A stretch of DNA of 64,000 nt, taken from assembly GCA_013390605.1 (NCBI GenBank), contig JACAUB010000001.1:2443086-2507085 (forward strand), written 5' to 3'. Positions 17,102 to 26,598 of this stretch are shown in pieces. Position numbers and translations under genes: made by a program. The first letter of the stretch is position 1; the number at the start of each line of letters is the position of its first letter. Origin of the DNA: Bacteroidota bacterium. Lineage in GTDB: Bacteria; Bacteroidota; Bacteroidia; Bacteroidales; Cfx3-03. Below the pieces are notes generated by a model. That model worked only from the letters and a program-made list of their open reading frames with translations, made no database searches and was not told the origin of the DNA.

Positions 17102-19519
17102 TTATTCGTATTTTAATGATTCAACAGGATTTGATGTAGCTGTTTTGTAGATCCTTCTTCCGATGGCTAAAAGTGAGATAAGCATCAATATTAAAGAAGC
17201 CAATACAAAAAACCAGGGACTAATAGTTGTTCTGAAAGCATATCCCTTTAGCCATTCACTCATAATGTACCACGATAATGGTGTCGCTATGACGATCGCT
17301 AAGGCTATCAGCACAATAAATTCTTTAGCCAGTAACATAAACAAGTCGTAAACAGAAGCACCATTTACCTTTCGGATGCCCATCTCCTTCGTACGGCTAT
17401 TTGCAGTATAAAGTGCAAGCGCCCATAAACCAATAGAGGCAATAATAATGGCGATGAGTGAAAAAATACCGAAAATATATCCAAAGTTTCGATCTTCTTT
17501 ATATTGGCGATCAAAAAATTCATTCAAGAAAAAAGAGTCGAAAGTAGATTCGGGAAAGTATCCTTTCCATAGTCGTTCAACAGCTTCGGTATGTGATTGA
17601 ATATCCGCACTATTCATTTTAATAGAGATATATTTCAGTTTCAACCAAGAGACCCGATTGTACAAGATAAACATGATGGGTGTATAATTACGCTGTAAGG
17701 ATTGATGGTGGAAATTCTTTACCACGCCAATAATCTCTACCGGTACTGACTCCCCTTCAATCATCACCAGACCGCCCAAAGCTTCTTTTGCTGATTTAAA
17801 GTTTAATAATTTAGCCGCTTCTTCATTGATAACCAACTTTTCTCTATCCCCGCCATATGCTTCATTAAACGAACGACCTTCAATAACTTTTAATCCATAT
17901 GCCGATAAATAATCATAATCAACGGGCAACATCTCATATAAGCGATTTTGCAACTCAGTATCATCCTGACGATGATTCGATGCCCAGGCATCAATACTAA
18001 CCCCGGGAACAGATCCAGAAATAGTTGCATCTTTAACCCAACTATACTGATAAAGAGCCTTCTTAAAAGAGAGTACTTTCTCAGTTAGCTTTTCAGAAAA
18101 AACAGGATATCGTAATACCAAGGTCTGATCTACATTTACACCAAGGTCTTGCGATTTCATAAACCTGAGCTGTGCATTCACGACAAGCGTACCACAGATC
18201 AGAATAAATGAGGCAGAGAACTGAAATACAACCAAAATCTTTCTGATCAAACCTGCCCCATTTGAATGGATATACTTTCCCTTTAAAATAGAGGTTGGGG
18301 TGATAGATGATAATACAAAAGCAGGATAGAAACCCGATAGCACCACGCCTACCAGAAAAACCAACACCAAAATGATCCAGAAATAACTGGTGAACCATAC
18401 CGAGAACGAAAGAAACTTTCCGGTTAAGTGATTAAATTCCGGTATGAAAAGAGAAAGTAAAAAGAAGGATAGCACTAGTGCTATCATATTAATGATAAAC
18501 GACTCAAATAGAAATTGAACAATCAATTGTTTCTTTTCGGCACCTGAGATCTTTCGAATACCTACCTCCTTTGCACGCTCCATCGAACGGGCGATGGTAA
18601 GATTAACATAATTGATCCATGCAATAATGAGAATAGCTATCGCAATAATAATCAATGCAATTACAGCTTTACGGTTTCCTTTTGTTTCTCGTTCGTACGA
18701 CTTTTGTGGATTGAGGTGAATATCTTTAAGTGGCACCAACGATACACCCCAGATCTTATTTTTTAATGCAGGCTGTGTTTTATATTTCTCTGCCATTGCC
18801 GGGAATCTGCTTTCTATTGAACTTGTGCTAATCCCTGGCGATAGCTGAACATATGTATATGTTTCATGAAGATACCAAAACTCCTTAATCCATTGAGGAA
18901 GTGTAGAAAATGAAATAAAGAACTCACACTGAAAGTGTGAATTCTGAGGTAGATCTTTTAAAACACCTGTAACTTCGCAGTTGTCGGTATGCTCAGTAGT
19001 AGAAAACGACATCATCTTTCCAATCGGATTCTGATCCCCAAAATAACGATGGGCAGCTGTTTCTGTAAGTACTACAGAGTTAGGACGTTCTAATGCCGTT
19101 CTTTGATCACCCGAAAGTAATTCAAATGAGAAAATACGGAAGAAAGAGGGCTCGGTGTAGCAAACAGTATTTTCACGAAACTTTATATTTTCAAATTTAA
19201 CTACCTGATTTACCTGATGGAGTGCAATTCTAACATAATCTTTGATACCGGGAATATTTGCTTTCATGGCAGGTCCATATCCAAAGGAGGCTGTGGGCCA
19301 ATCATCAGTAAGTACTTTCCCTTCATGAAAATTACTCTCAACACGATAAATCTGATCTACATTCTTGTGAAATTTATCATAGCTAAATTCATTGGCTACA
19401 TAGTTCAGAATAAGCAACGCCACAGAAATACCAATAGCTAACCCACTGATATTAATGAGCGAAAGCGTAACGTTTTTCTTAAGATTACGCAGTGCGATTA
19501 AAAGGTAATTATAAAGCAT
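17102..19519 (-). CDS. ABC transporter permease, MacB/FtsX type
   Basis: This is the integral membrane subunit of a MacB-like exporter. The 805-residue length reflects a duplicated FtsX permease unit, usual in Bacteroidota. It starts [31 protein letters not shown], with the first helix at about residues 18-40 and a long periplasmic MacB_PCD domain after it. A helix set around 285-440 follows, then a second periplasmic domain and a C-terminal helix set with SRTKEMGIRKVNGASVYDLFML, the conserved cytoplasmic FtsX motif. A matching ERAKEVGIRKISGAEKKQL motif sits in the first half. The gene overlaps the ATPase gene by 11 bases and ends the operon. It probably exports a peptide or lipophilic compound. 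Confidence 0.93.
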   Translation of the reverse strand: MLYNYLLIALRNLKKNVTLSLINISGLAIGISVALLILNYVANEFSYDKFHKNVDQIYRVESNFHEGKVLTDDWPTASFGYGPAMKANIPGIKDYVRIALHQVNQVVKFENIKFRENTVCYTEPSFFRIFSFELLSGDQRTALERPNSVVLTETAAHRYFGDQNPIGKMMSFSTTEHTDNCEVTGVLKDLPQNSHFQCEFFISFSTLPQWIKEFWYLHETYTYVQLSPGISTSSIESRFPAMAEKYKTQPALKNKIWGVSLVPLKDIHLNPQKSYERETKGNRKAVIALIIIAIAILIIAWINYVNLTIARSMERAKEVGIRKISGAEKKQLIVQFLFESFIINMIALVLSFFLLSLFIPEFNHLTGKFLSFSVWFTSYFWIILVLVFLVGVVLSGFYPAFVLSSITPTSILKGKYIHSNGAGLIRKILVVFQFSASFILICGTLVVNAQLRFMKSQDLGVNVDQTLVLRYPVFSEKLTEKVLSFKKALYQYSWVKDATISGSVPGVSIDAWASNHRQDDTELQNRLYEMLPVDYDYLSAYGLKVIEGRSFNEAYGGDREKLVINEEAAKLLNFKSAKEALGGLVMIEGESVPVEIIGVVKNFHHQSLQRNYTPIMFILYNRVSWLKLKYISIKMNSADIQSHTEAVERLWKGYFPESTFDSFFLNEFFDRQYKEDRNFGYIFGIFSLIAIIIASIGLWALALYTANSRTKEMGIRKVNGASVYDLFMLLAKEFIVLIALAIVIATPLSWYIMSEWLKGYAFRTTISPWFFVLASLILMLISLLAIGRRIYKTATSNPVESLKYE

Positions 19520-20207
19520 ATTCGGCTTCTTCTCTTTTAAAATTTTCAGTTACAATCTGTCCATCAAATAGATTGATGATGCGATGAGAAAATCCAGCAT
19601 CATGCTGAGAGTGTGTTACCATGATTATGGTAGTACCTTCCTGATTCAATTCGGTCAGAAGCTTCATCACTTCCAGTCCGTTTTTAGAATCAAGATTACC
19701 GGTAGGCTCATCAGCAAGAATGAGTTTGGGATTGGCTACAACTGCTCGTGATATAGCTACACGTTGCTGTTGCCCTCCTGAGAGTTGTTGTGGGAAATGC
19801 TTTGCACGGTGACCAATTTTCATACGTTCAAGAACTTCTGTAACCATTCTTTTGCGTTCTTCTGCTTTATATTTCATATAAATCAACGGCAATTCAACAT
19901 TCTCAAATACATTTAATTCGTCTATCAGATTAAAGCTTTGAAATACAAACCCAATATTCCCTTTACGAAGCTGTGTCCGTTGTCCTTCACGAAGGCTGCC
20001 TACTTCTTTTCCATCAAAATAATATTCTCCATGGGTGGGATTGTCAAGCAACCCGATAATGTTTAATAATGTTGATTTTCCACAGCCCGAAGGGCCCATA
20101 ACCGCTACAAATTCACCAGCTTTAATAGCCAGATCTACGCAGTTTAATGCTGCTGTTTCAATCTCTTCTGTACGAAAGGTCTTCGTTAAACAATCAATTT
20201 TTATCAT
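19509..20207 (-). CDS. ABC transporter ATP-binding protein, LolD/MacB type
   Basis: This is the cytoplasmic ATPase (232 residues) that powers the MacB-like exporter. The Walker A motif GPSGCGKST is at residues 38-46, the Q-loop at [22 protein letters not shown], the signature [15 protein letters not shown] at about 141-155, Walker [14 protein letters not shown] follows, and the switch histidine is in MVTHSQHDA. It sits between the adaptor gene (57 bases upstream) and the permease gene (11-base overlap), so the stoichiometry is translationally coupled. Confidence 0.95.
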   Translation of the reverse strand: MIKIDCLTKTFRTEEIETAALNCVDLAIKAGEFVAVMGPSGCGKSTLLNIIGLLDNPTHGEYYFDGKEVGSLREGQRTQLRKGNIGFVFQSFNLIDELNVFENVELPLIYMKYKAEERKRMVTEVLERMKIGHRAKHFPQQLSGGQQQRVAISRAVVANPKLILADEPTGNLDSKNGLEVMKLLTELNQEGTTIIMVTHSQHDAGFSHRIINLFDGQIVTENFKREEAEYAL

Positions 20208-20264
20208 GGTCGTTCATTTATTTATAAGATCTGCTTTATATCTCAATTCTGCTTTTTATAAATT

Positions 20265-21515
20265 TTATTTCAACATAAGTTTGTCATTGTTGCCAAGGGT
20301 CTCATAACCAGAAGTGATAACCTGATCGCCTGGTCGTAACCCTTCAAGCACTTCATAGTATTGCGGATTCTGGCCTCCAATTTTGATATTTCGTTTTGTT
20401 GCCACTTTACCGCTTTTATCCAGCACATAGACCCACTGTCCACCAGTACTCTGATAAAACCCTCCTCGTGGGATCAATATGGCTTTGGCTGGCTCGCCAA
20501 GTTGAAGGTTTATATGGTAAGTTTGTCCGGTTCTGACATTATCAGGCATGCCACCCGAAAATATCAGATCTATTTTAAACTGGCCCTCCCTAACCTCCGG
20601 AAATACTTTTTTAACCTTTAGATTGAATTTCTTTTCCTGTCGTTCTAGGGTACCTGCCAGATTTGTAGAAACCCTATCGATATAATGTTCATCAATTAAT
20701 GCCTGCACCTTAAAGTTGGTTAAAACATTAATCTGCCCTATCCGATTACCCATTCCTATCTGCTGACCTATTTCGGCATTCAACATTCCCAACTGTCCAT
20801 CGACCGGGGCTCTGACATTCAAGTTATCTAGACGCTCCTGTACAAGTGCTAATGTCTTTCTCATTTTCACCATATCGGCTTCGAGTTGAACTACATCTTT
20901 GGTTTTGATCAATGAATCGTTCTTTGATTTCTGCTTATTAATTAAAATCAACTCCCTTTCGTATTGAAAATCTTCCTCCGCTTGCGTAAAATCTTCTTTA
21001 GAAATCAAACCACTTTGATAAAGTTTCTTGTTTTGCTCGTATCTTCTTTTAGCCTTTGTTAAACGATATTGATTCTCCAACAAACTTCTTTTGGTTTCAA
21101 TTCTATCGACTTCAAAACTGATACGGGCTGTCCGGAGGTAATTCTCTTTCTCTGCCAGACTGGTTTCGCTAATCAGAATATTTTGGTATAATTCGCGATT
21201 CTCAAGTTTTAAAATCACATCCCCTTTCTTCACCATTTCACCTTCTTCAATAAACCGATTCACAACACGCCCTCCCTCCAGAGCATCAAGATAAATTGTC
21301 GTGATAGGCTCAACCCGCCCAATTACACGAATATAATCATCAAACTGCCCCTCGGTAACAGTTTCTACAGTGATCTTATCTTTCTCTACATTGAGCGACG
21401 ATGAGTGATCCTGAAAGACCAGAAAATAGATAATGAATAATAAAAGAAGTCCTCCTACAATATATGGAATCTGTTTTTTTGTTAATCCCTTTTTCTTTTC
21501 AATAATTTTATCCAT
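20265..21515 (-). CDS. HlyD/MacA-like periplasmic adaptor of ABC exporter
   Basis: This is a membrane-anchored adaptor of 416 residues. One helix at about residues 16-34 (IPYIVGGLLLLFIIYFLVF) anchors it to the inner membrane. A lipoyl half (VVNRFIEEGEMVKKGDVILKLE) is at about 90-111. A long alpha-hairpin spans roughly 112-230 (RRYEQNKKLYQSGLISKEDFTQAEEDFQYE), then the second lipoyl half (VRAPVDGQLGMLNAEIGQQIGMGNRIGQI), a beta-barrel and a C-terminal domain. It is the first gene of the leftward exporter operon and lies divergent from the sigma-54 regulator, with 249 bases between the starts. No outer-membrane factor gene is adjacent, so the channel is encoded elsewhere. Confidence 0.9.
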   Translation of the reverse strand: MDKIIEKKKGLTKKQIPYIVGGLLLLFIIYFLVFQDHSSSLNVEKDKITVETVTEGQFDDYIRVIGRVEPITTIYLDALEGGRVVNRFIEEGEMVKKGDVILKLENRELYQNILISETSLAEKENYLRTARISFEVDRIETKRSLLENQYRLTKAKRRYEQNKKLYQSGLISKEDFTQAEEDFQYERELILINKQKSKNDSLIKTKDVVQLEADMVKMRKTLALVQERLDNLNVRAPVDGQLGMLNAEIGQQIGMGNRIGQINVLTNFKVQALIDEHYIDRVSTNLAGTLERQEKKFNLKVKKVFPEVREGQFKIDLIFSGGMPDNVRTGQTYHINLQLGEPAKAILIPRGGFYQSTGGQWVYVLDKSGKVATKRNIKIGGQNPQYYEVLEGLRPGDQVITSGYETLGNNDKLMLK

Positions 21516-21668
21516 TCCTTTACAATAATTAGTCGTAAAATATGCTGAAGCAAATAATGATTTTAGTAACTCAGTTTTAATGAGTATACGCTCGACACTA
21601 CCAATATAATGCCATAACTATTAATCCATTGTATTAGTGCATATTCACTTTCTTAAAAACAATACGAA

Positions 21669-21708
21669 TGTCAAAACTTTTGACAAAAAATTGTCCATTA
21701 TTTTGACA
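21669..21708. promoter_or_regulatory. Twin palindromic operator-like sites between exporter and regulator
   Basis: A perfect palindrome TGTCAAAACTTTTGACA (8-bp arms, one-base centre) spans 21669-21685. A weaker 17-bp copy of the same TGTC-N9-GACA form (TGTCCATTATTTTGACA) spans 21692-21708. Start-to-start distance is 23 bases, about two helical turns. They lie just upstream of the regulator promoter and about 155 bases upstream of the exporter start, where binding sites of the NtrC-type regulator would be expected. Confidence 0.6.
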
Positions 21709-21713
21709 CTTTG

Positions 21714-21744
21714 TTGCATTACCTAATTTGCAATTATATCTTTG
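21714..21744 (+). promoter_or_regulatory. Bacteroidota-type promoter of the sigma-54 regulator gene
   Basis: TTG (21714-21716), 20 bases, then TATCTTTG (21737-21744) match the -33 and -7 consensus. Transcription would start near 21750, giving a short leader before ATG 21765. The second palindrome ends 6 bases before the TTG, so bound regulator could act on its own promoter. Confidence 0.6.
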
Positions 21745-21764
21745 AGGGCAATATAGTAAACCCT

Positions 21765-23126
21765 ATGCCTAAAGGAAAAATATTAATTGTAGACGATAAT
21801 AAGAGTGTGCTAAGCGCTCTCGAATTATTATTATTTCCAGCGTTTGGAGAGATCCGAACTGTCAGTACACCAAATCGGATGCAGGGATATCTGGAGGAAG
21901 GAGATGTCGACTTGGTGGTGTTAGATATGAATTTTTCTGCCGGTGTAAATACCGGTAATGAAGGTTTATATTGGCTAAAGAAAATAATGGAATTCGATCC
22001 GGAACTACCGGTTGTAATGATTACGGCTTATGGTGATGTAGAATTAGCAGTAAAAGCTTTGAAAGAAGGTGCAACAGACTTTGTGTTGAAACCATGGGAT
22101 AACCAGAAAATGCTGGCTACTTTAAAATCGGCTTATCAACTTCGACAATCGCGATTAGAAGTAAGTCGTTTAAAGCAAAAAGAAAGAGCATTAAAGAAGG
22201 AGATTAACCGTGATTTCCAGCCAATGATTGGTACTTCGCATAGTATGATGCAGATGCAGAAAATGATAGCGAAAGTGGCAAAAACAGAAGCTAATGTTTT
22301 AATTACAGGCGAGAATGGGACAGGAAAAGAGTTAGTAGCCCGCGAAATCCATCGGCTTTCGGGCCGTAAAGAAGAAGTAATGGTCAGTGTTGATATGGGG
22401 GCTGTGAGCGAAACACTCTTTGAGAGTGAGTTATTCGGACATGTAAAAGGCGCTTATACAGATGCACGTGAAGACAGGATTGGCAAGATTGAAACCGCGC
22501 ATAACGGCACCCTGTTTTTAGACGAGATCGGCAATTTCACACTATCATTGCAAGCTAAGATGCTTACGGTTCTTCAAAACAGACAAATCATACCACTTGG
22601 TTCGAATTTACCAGTCGATGTTAATATCCGTCTTATTTGTGCTACCAACCGCGATCTGTCGCATATGATTGACGAAGGAACCTTTCGCGAAGATCTCCTA
22701 TATCGCATCAACACAATCCACATTGAAGTTCCACCTTTGCGAGAGAGAGGAAAAGATATCATCTTGCTTTCTGAGTTTTTTTTAAAAAGATATTCGGATA
22801 AATATGGCAAAGAAAATCTTCGCATTAATAGCCAGACTCAAGAGAAGCTTCTGAACTATCGTTGGCCGGGTAATGTTCGCGAACTCCAGCACGCTATAGA
22901 GAAAGCTGTTATTTTAAGTGATGGGAATGTATTAAAACCCGAAAGTTTCTTCTTTAAACCAATCATAGCTTCATCCATTGATCAAAATCTAACTGTTGAA
23001 GAGATGGAAAAAAGAATGATTAGTGGTGTGATGAAAAAAGCCAATGGTAACATGTCGATTGCAGCTCAACGGCTAGGATTCTCCAGACAAACACTCTATA
23101 ATAAAATCAAGAAATACGGAATATGA
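21765..23126 (+). CDS. Sigma-54-dependent response regulator (NtrC family)
   Basis: This is a cytoplasmic transcription activator of 453 residues. The receiver domain (1-120) has the phosphorylated D53 in LVVLDMNF and the acidic pair D10-D11. The central AAA+ domain shows Walker A GENGTGKE, the sigma-54 contact loop as GAYTDA (the Bacteroidota version of GAFTGA), Walker B TLFLDEIGN and arginine-finger region LLYRINT. The C-terminal Fis-type helix-turn-helix ends NMSIAAQRLGFSRQTLYNKIKKYGI. The start at 21765 (MPKGKILIVDDN) replaces a longer frame beginning with TTG at 21711. The partner kinase follows 71 bases downstream, and the divergent ABC exporter is the likely target. Confidence 0.94.
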   Translation: MPKGKILIVDDNKSVLSALELLLFPAFGEIRTVSTPNRMQGYLEEGDVDLVVLDMNFSAGVNTGNEGLYWLKKIMEFDPELPVVMITAYGDVELAVKALKEGATDFVLKPWDNQKMLATLKSAYQLRQSRLEVSRLKQKERALKKEINRDFQPMIGTSHSMMQMQKMIAKVAKTEANVLITGENGTGKELVAREIHRLSGRKEEVMVSVDMGAVSETLFESELFGHVKGAYTDAREDRIGKIETAHNGTLFLDEIGNFTLSLQAKMLTVLQNRQIIPLGSNLPVDVNIRLICATNRDLSHMIDEGTFREDLLYRINTIHIEVPPLRERGKDIILLSEFFLKRYSDKYGKENLRINSQTQEKLLNYRWPGNVRELQHAIEKAVILSDGNVLKPESFFFKPIIASSIDQNLTVEEMEKRMISGVMKKANGNMSIAAQRLGFSRQTLYNKIKKYGI

Positions 23127-23197
23127 CATCGATTTGTTTAACAGTATAGTGATTCATCGAATATCTAAGCCTTTACAACTCTTTTAATATAAACAGA

Positions 23198-24547
23198 ATG
23201 ATAAGTAGTAATATATACAAAAACATCATTTTCAGAGTATCAATGATAGTGCTTACTGCACTATCTGCAGCATGGGCTGCCGAAACGGTCCATCAATGGA
23301 TCCTCTTTGGTGCACTGATGCTTTTGTTGTGTTGGGAAGGTTATATGCTGGCACATTCTTTAAATGAAGTAAATCGCAAAATTGCCTTCTTCTTCGATGC
23401 TATCCGAAATGAAGATACTACACTGACCTTTCCTGAGACAGGTAATCGTTCAATGAATGAGTTAAGTTTAAGCATGAACCGACTTAACATGATCATTAGA
23501 GATACTAAAAAGCAAATCAGACAACAGGAACAATATTATCAAACCATCCTTGAACATGCATCAACCGGATTACTATCATTTGATGAACGTGGGAATATAT
23601 TACTAACGAACTCTGCAGCACGACATCTTTTAAATTGTGAGCCCCTCACCCATATTACCCAACTTGAAAGGGTAGAAAAAGGACTTTCAACAATTTTCGA
23701 ACAGATGCATCATGTCGATAATAAACTAATCAATATCAGTAATGAGTGGGGAAGTTTACAGCTGCTATTAAGGTCAACTTCAATGATGCTTAAAAACAAG
23801 AAAATTGTTTTGCTCTCTATTCAGGATATTCGCAACGAATTAGATGAAAAAGAGACAGCATCATGGATTAAACTAACCCGTGTACTAACACACGAGATAA
23901 TGAACTCAATCGCGCCCATCACTTCACTATCTGAAACATTAGCCGGTTATTATATTGGTGAAGATGGCCCACGTACACCTGAAGAGATGGACAAACAGAC
24001 CATTACAAATACCATTAAGGGGCTGACTGTAATACAAGAACGCGGAAAAGGATTGGTTAATTTTGTAGATGCATACCGTAAATTAACGCATCTACCCAAA
24101 CCTGATTGCAAGATGGTAAACTTAAATGATTTTCTTGAAAAAGTAAAACTCTTGCTCTCGGCTGAACCTAATTTCTATCGCGTTGAATTCAGCATTACAC
24201 CTGTAGAAGACTCTATTATACTGTTTATTGATGAGAATCTTTTTTCTCAAGTGATTATAAATCTTGTACGGAATTCATTTCAGGCATTAAATGGACGAAA
24301 GGACGGTGTGATAAAAATAATGGCATCAAAAAACACAAATGGAACGACAACCATTAATGTTATTGATAATGGTCCAGGTATACCTACAGAAATATTAGAT
24401 GAAATTTTCGTCCCTTTCTTCACCACCCGCGAAAATGGAAGTGGTATTGGATTAAGTCTTTCCCGACAGATTATTCGTTTGCATAGAGGAAATCTAAAAG
24501 TGATTTCCCGTCAGGATATTGAAACAATATTCAGTATTGAGATCTAA
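23198..24547 (+). CDS. Membrane-bound sensor histidine kinase (NtrY-like)
   Basis: This is the partner kinase of the sigma-54 regulator just upstream. The 449-residue protein has two membrane helices (about 11-27 and 32-50) with almost no periplasmic loop, so it probably senses within the membrane or cytoplasm, a layout common for cell-envelope stress kinases. A PAS-like domain is at about 110-215 (ILEHASTGLLSFDERGNILLTNSAA). The phosphorylated histidine is H232 in LTHEIMNSIAP. The ATPase domain has NLVRNSFQAL, DNGPGIP and GSGIGLSLSRQI. It ends in a 4-base convergent overlap with the next, leftward gene. Confidence 0.93.
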   Translation: MISSNIYKNIIFRVSMIVLTALSAAWAAETVHQWILFGALMLLLCWEGYMLAHSLNEVNRKIAFFFDAIRNEDTTLTFPETGNRSMNELSLSMNRLNMIIRDTKKQIRQQEQYYQTILEHASTGLLSFDERGNILLTNSAARHLLNCEPLTHITQLERVEKGLSTIFEQMHHVDNKLINISNEWGSLQLLLRSTSMMLKNKKIVLLSIQDIRNELDEKETASWIKLTRVLTHEIMNSIAPITSLSETLAGYYIGEDGPRTPEEMDKQTITNTIKGLTVIQERGKGLVNFVDAYRKLTHLPKPDCKMVNLNDFLEKVKLLLSAEPNFYRVEFSITPVEDSIILFIDENLFSQVIINLVRNSFQALNGRKDGVIKIMASKNTNGTTTINVIDNGPGIPTEILDEIFVPFFTTRENGSGIGLSLSRQIIRLHRGNLKVISRQDIETIFSIEI

Positions 24548-24987
24548 TTTCGCAAGATTAAACCGATCTTACGTTGCAATGCTTTGAGTATCTTCAATAC
24601 TGTGCCATCTTCAAAGTTACTCACCATAAATCCTTCATCAAACTCATCGGCCCGAACAATCAAAATCAATAGTTGACAAAGTATAACGACTCTGAGTTTT
24701 TCATAATCCTGATCCTCATTGCATAAAATATCATCACCATCCTCCCACTCTACCCAATTCCAACCGGGTACCAGATCAAGACTGATGACCACTTCAGCAA
24801 ATACACTTACAATCTCCGCCGGTTCGAAGTAGGGTAATTTAACGGTTCCATCTTCAAGCATCTCTCCACCAACCATCTCTCCAAACTGTTCTGTAGCCTC
24901 AATCTCAGGGATAAGCTCAAATAAAGGTGCCCATTCCAATTGATTTAGCACTCTAATCTTCTGATTATTTTCTCCTGATTGCGCCAT
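24544..24987 (-). CDS. Acidic small protein of unknown function
   Basis: This is a 147-residue, strongly acidic cytoplasmic protein. The middle carries a tryptophan-rich segment (LVPGWNWVEWEDGDDIL) followed by a long hydrophobic helix region (KLRVVILCQLLILIVRADEFDEGF). The W-x-x-W-x-x-G arrangement resembles the DUF6508 group, but I cannot confirm this. Its stop overlaps the stop of the convergent histidine kinase gene by 4 bases, so the two transcripts must overlap. It is monocistronic and its function is unknown. Confidence 0.7.
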   Translation of the reverse strand: MAQSGENNQKIRVLNQLEWAPLFELIPEIEATEQFGEMVGGEMLEDGTVKLPYFEPAEIVSVFAEVVISLDLVPGWNWVEWEDGDDILCNEDQDYEKLRVVILCQLLILIVRADEFDEGFMVSNFEDGTVLKILKALQRKIGLILRN

Positions 24988-25160
24988 AGATATTTTTGTT
25001 CTTTTTCCGGATTGAATTTTGCTTCTGAGTAAAATATTGGTTCAAAAGTACAATATAATCGTGAGTTTTTGAATTGTAAAAAACAAGTTAATCTAAATTT
25101 GGTTTTAATTTAACACTAAATGCAAACCTTTATTCGTAACTTTACAAAAACCGATACGCT

Positions 25161-25562
25161 ATGAATCCAAGTCAATTAATCACAGAAGAAATCAGCCTAT
25201 ATGATTTTAACACAACTGTTGAAATGCTTGTGATAGAGGCTGATCATAAAGGGTGGAAAGTTCCAATGGTACACGATCTGCAACACACGCTGGCTAAAGC
25301 CGGTAAGACAGTTGCACCTGTAACGGTAATAGAAATATGTAAACCAACCTTCTCCGGAAAAATACTAGAATTGAATAACGAGCGAATGATCTCTGTCATG
25401 ATGCCATGTCGAATTTCTGTTTACGAAAAAGAAGATGGGAAAACATATATCAGTCTGTTAAATTCAGGGAACTTAACAGAAGGAATGCCTGAAACCGTAA
25501 TAAATGTAATGACTTCCGCTGCAAATGAAACATTTGAAATTGTTAAATCAGTAATACTATAA
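25161..25562 (+). CDS. DUF302 domain protein
   Basis: This 133-residue cytoplasmic protein has the DUF302 pattern: an N-terminal FNTTVEMLVIEADHKGWKVPMVHDLQHTL, a strand with VTVIEICKP, and MPCRISVYEKEDGKTYISLLN near the middle. DUF302 proteins are small alpha/beta proteins of unknown biochemical role, often near redox or envelope genes. The stop is 1 base before the ATG of the methyltransferase gene, so the two form an operon. Confidence 0.85.
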   Translation: MNPSQLITEEISLYDFNTTVEMLVIEADHKGWKVPMVHDLQHTLAKAGKTVAPVTVIEICKPTFSGKILELNNERMISVMMPCRISVYEKEDGKTYISLLNSGNLTEGMPETVINVMTSAANETFEIVKSVIL

Positions 25563-25563
25563 T

Positions 25564-26178
25564 ATGAGTGAATTTGATCAGAAAGCAACAAACTGGGACA
25601 AAGACCAAATCCATATTCAACGTTCGGAAGCTATTGCCAAGGAGTTAATAAAGACGATTCCGCTTAATGCCACCATGAATGCATTAGAATTTGGAGCAGG
25701 TACCGGATTATTGAGTTTCATCCTAAAAGACAAACTTTCCGAAATCATTATGGTGGATAACTCGAAAGAGATGATTCGGGTTGCGCAAGAAAAGATTGAG
25801 AAAGAGAATTGTCATAACATGAAAGCGTTATGCATAGACCTTGAAAAAGAGCCTTTTGAAAACCAATTCGATCTGATTTACAACCAAATGGTTTTTCATC
25901 ATGTTGAGAATATAGAAATCATTGTTAAGAAGTTTCACAACCTGCTAAAGCCTGGTGGCTATTTAGCAATTGCTGATTTGTATCCAGAAGATGGTTCTTT
26001 TCATGGCAATAACTTTACCGGACATAAGGGTTTTGATGTTGACCAACTGGCAAATCTGATAGAAAACCAAAACTTTACCAATATTCAGCATAAAGAGTGT
26101 TTTGTCATTCACCGTGTTAATGAAAATATGGAGACAACTGCTTACCCCATCTTTTTATTGACTGCTATTAGAAAATAG
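25564..26178 (+). CDS. Class I SAM-dependent methyltransferase
   Basis: This is a 204-residue cytoplasmic methyltransferase with a Rossmann fold. Motif I is LEFGAGTGLLSF (residues 42-53), motif II is EIIMVDNSKEMI, motif III CIDLEKEPF, and motif IV DLIYNQMVFHHVENI. The post-I sequence LLKPGGYLAIADLYPEDGSFHG is typical of UbiE-type small-molecule methylases. It starts directly after the DUF302 gene. The substrate is unknown, and no pathway genes are near. Confidence 0.9.
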   Translation: MSEFDQKATNWDKDQIHIQRSEAIAKELIKTIPLNATMNALEFGAGTGLLSFILKDKLSEIIMVDNSKEMIRVAQEKIEKENCHNMKALCIDLEKEPFENQFDLIYNQMVFHHVENIEIIVKKFHNLLKPGGYLAIADLYPEDGSFHGNNFTGHKGFDVDQLANLIENQNFTNIQHKECFVIHRVNENMETTAYPIFLLTAIRK

Positions 26179-26598
26179 TGACTTCGGTATTCAAACTGAA
26201 GAACCGGCTAAAACGCCATCCCATCATTTCCACCATTTGGAAGAAATCTCCGTTTTATTTGCTAATGTCAATAAGCAGATCTCTGCCAAGAGGCAGGATA
26301 ATGGAACGTTATCTGATCACCCCATTCCGAAATGATAAATACTGCTTCATAACTTTTCTTTTGACGATTACATTCAGATTAAAAAAACGAACCTTTTCTC
26401 AATATCCCGGACTGATCAGAAAAGAAAGGGTTTTAATGAATGTGGCCCCCCATCTTAGGTATGACCACTGACAATTACAAAATTTCATTTTAGACACTAT
26501 AACTTTTCCAATATATCAGGAATAAGTCAATAGTTTTTACAATCTTTGCATTACAATTATTCTCTTAATCGAACAACACAATCTCTATTTATTCTTCT
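26179..26598. other. Intergenic region holding an interspersed repeat
   Basis: This 420-base gap between the methyltransferase and MutS-like genes holds the palindromic repeat copy at 26222-26337. A 97-codon frame across 26178-26471 starts with GTG, is rich in arginine and runs through the repeat, so it is not taken as a gene. The promoter for the MutS-like gene should lie in 26470-26598, but no clear match was seen. Confidence 0.6.
26222..26337. repeat. Interspersed palindromic repeat, copy 2
   Basis: The left end reads ATCATTTCCACCATTTGG-AAGAAAT and the right end GAAATGAT (26329-26336), an exact inverted copy of ATCATTTC at 26223-26230. It matches the left end of the copy at 10883 in most positions over 25 bases. 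A small internal hairpin is formed by CTCTGCC and GGCAGG. Confidence 0.55.

Noticed and set aside
21602..21617. Possible sigma-54 promoter on the minus strand for the ABC exporter (TGGCA core)
   Set aside because: The -24 element is good, but the -12 element reads TTGG one base too close instead of TTGC at the strict spacing, so it is not annotated as a promoter.
26178..26471. 97-codon plus-strand frame after the methyltransferase
   Set aside because: It has a GTG start, an arginine-rich biased composition and runs through a palindromic interspersed repeat.
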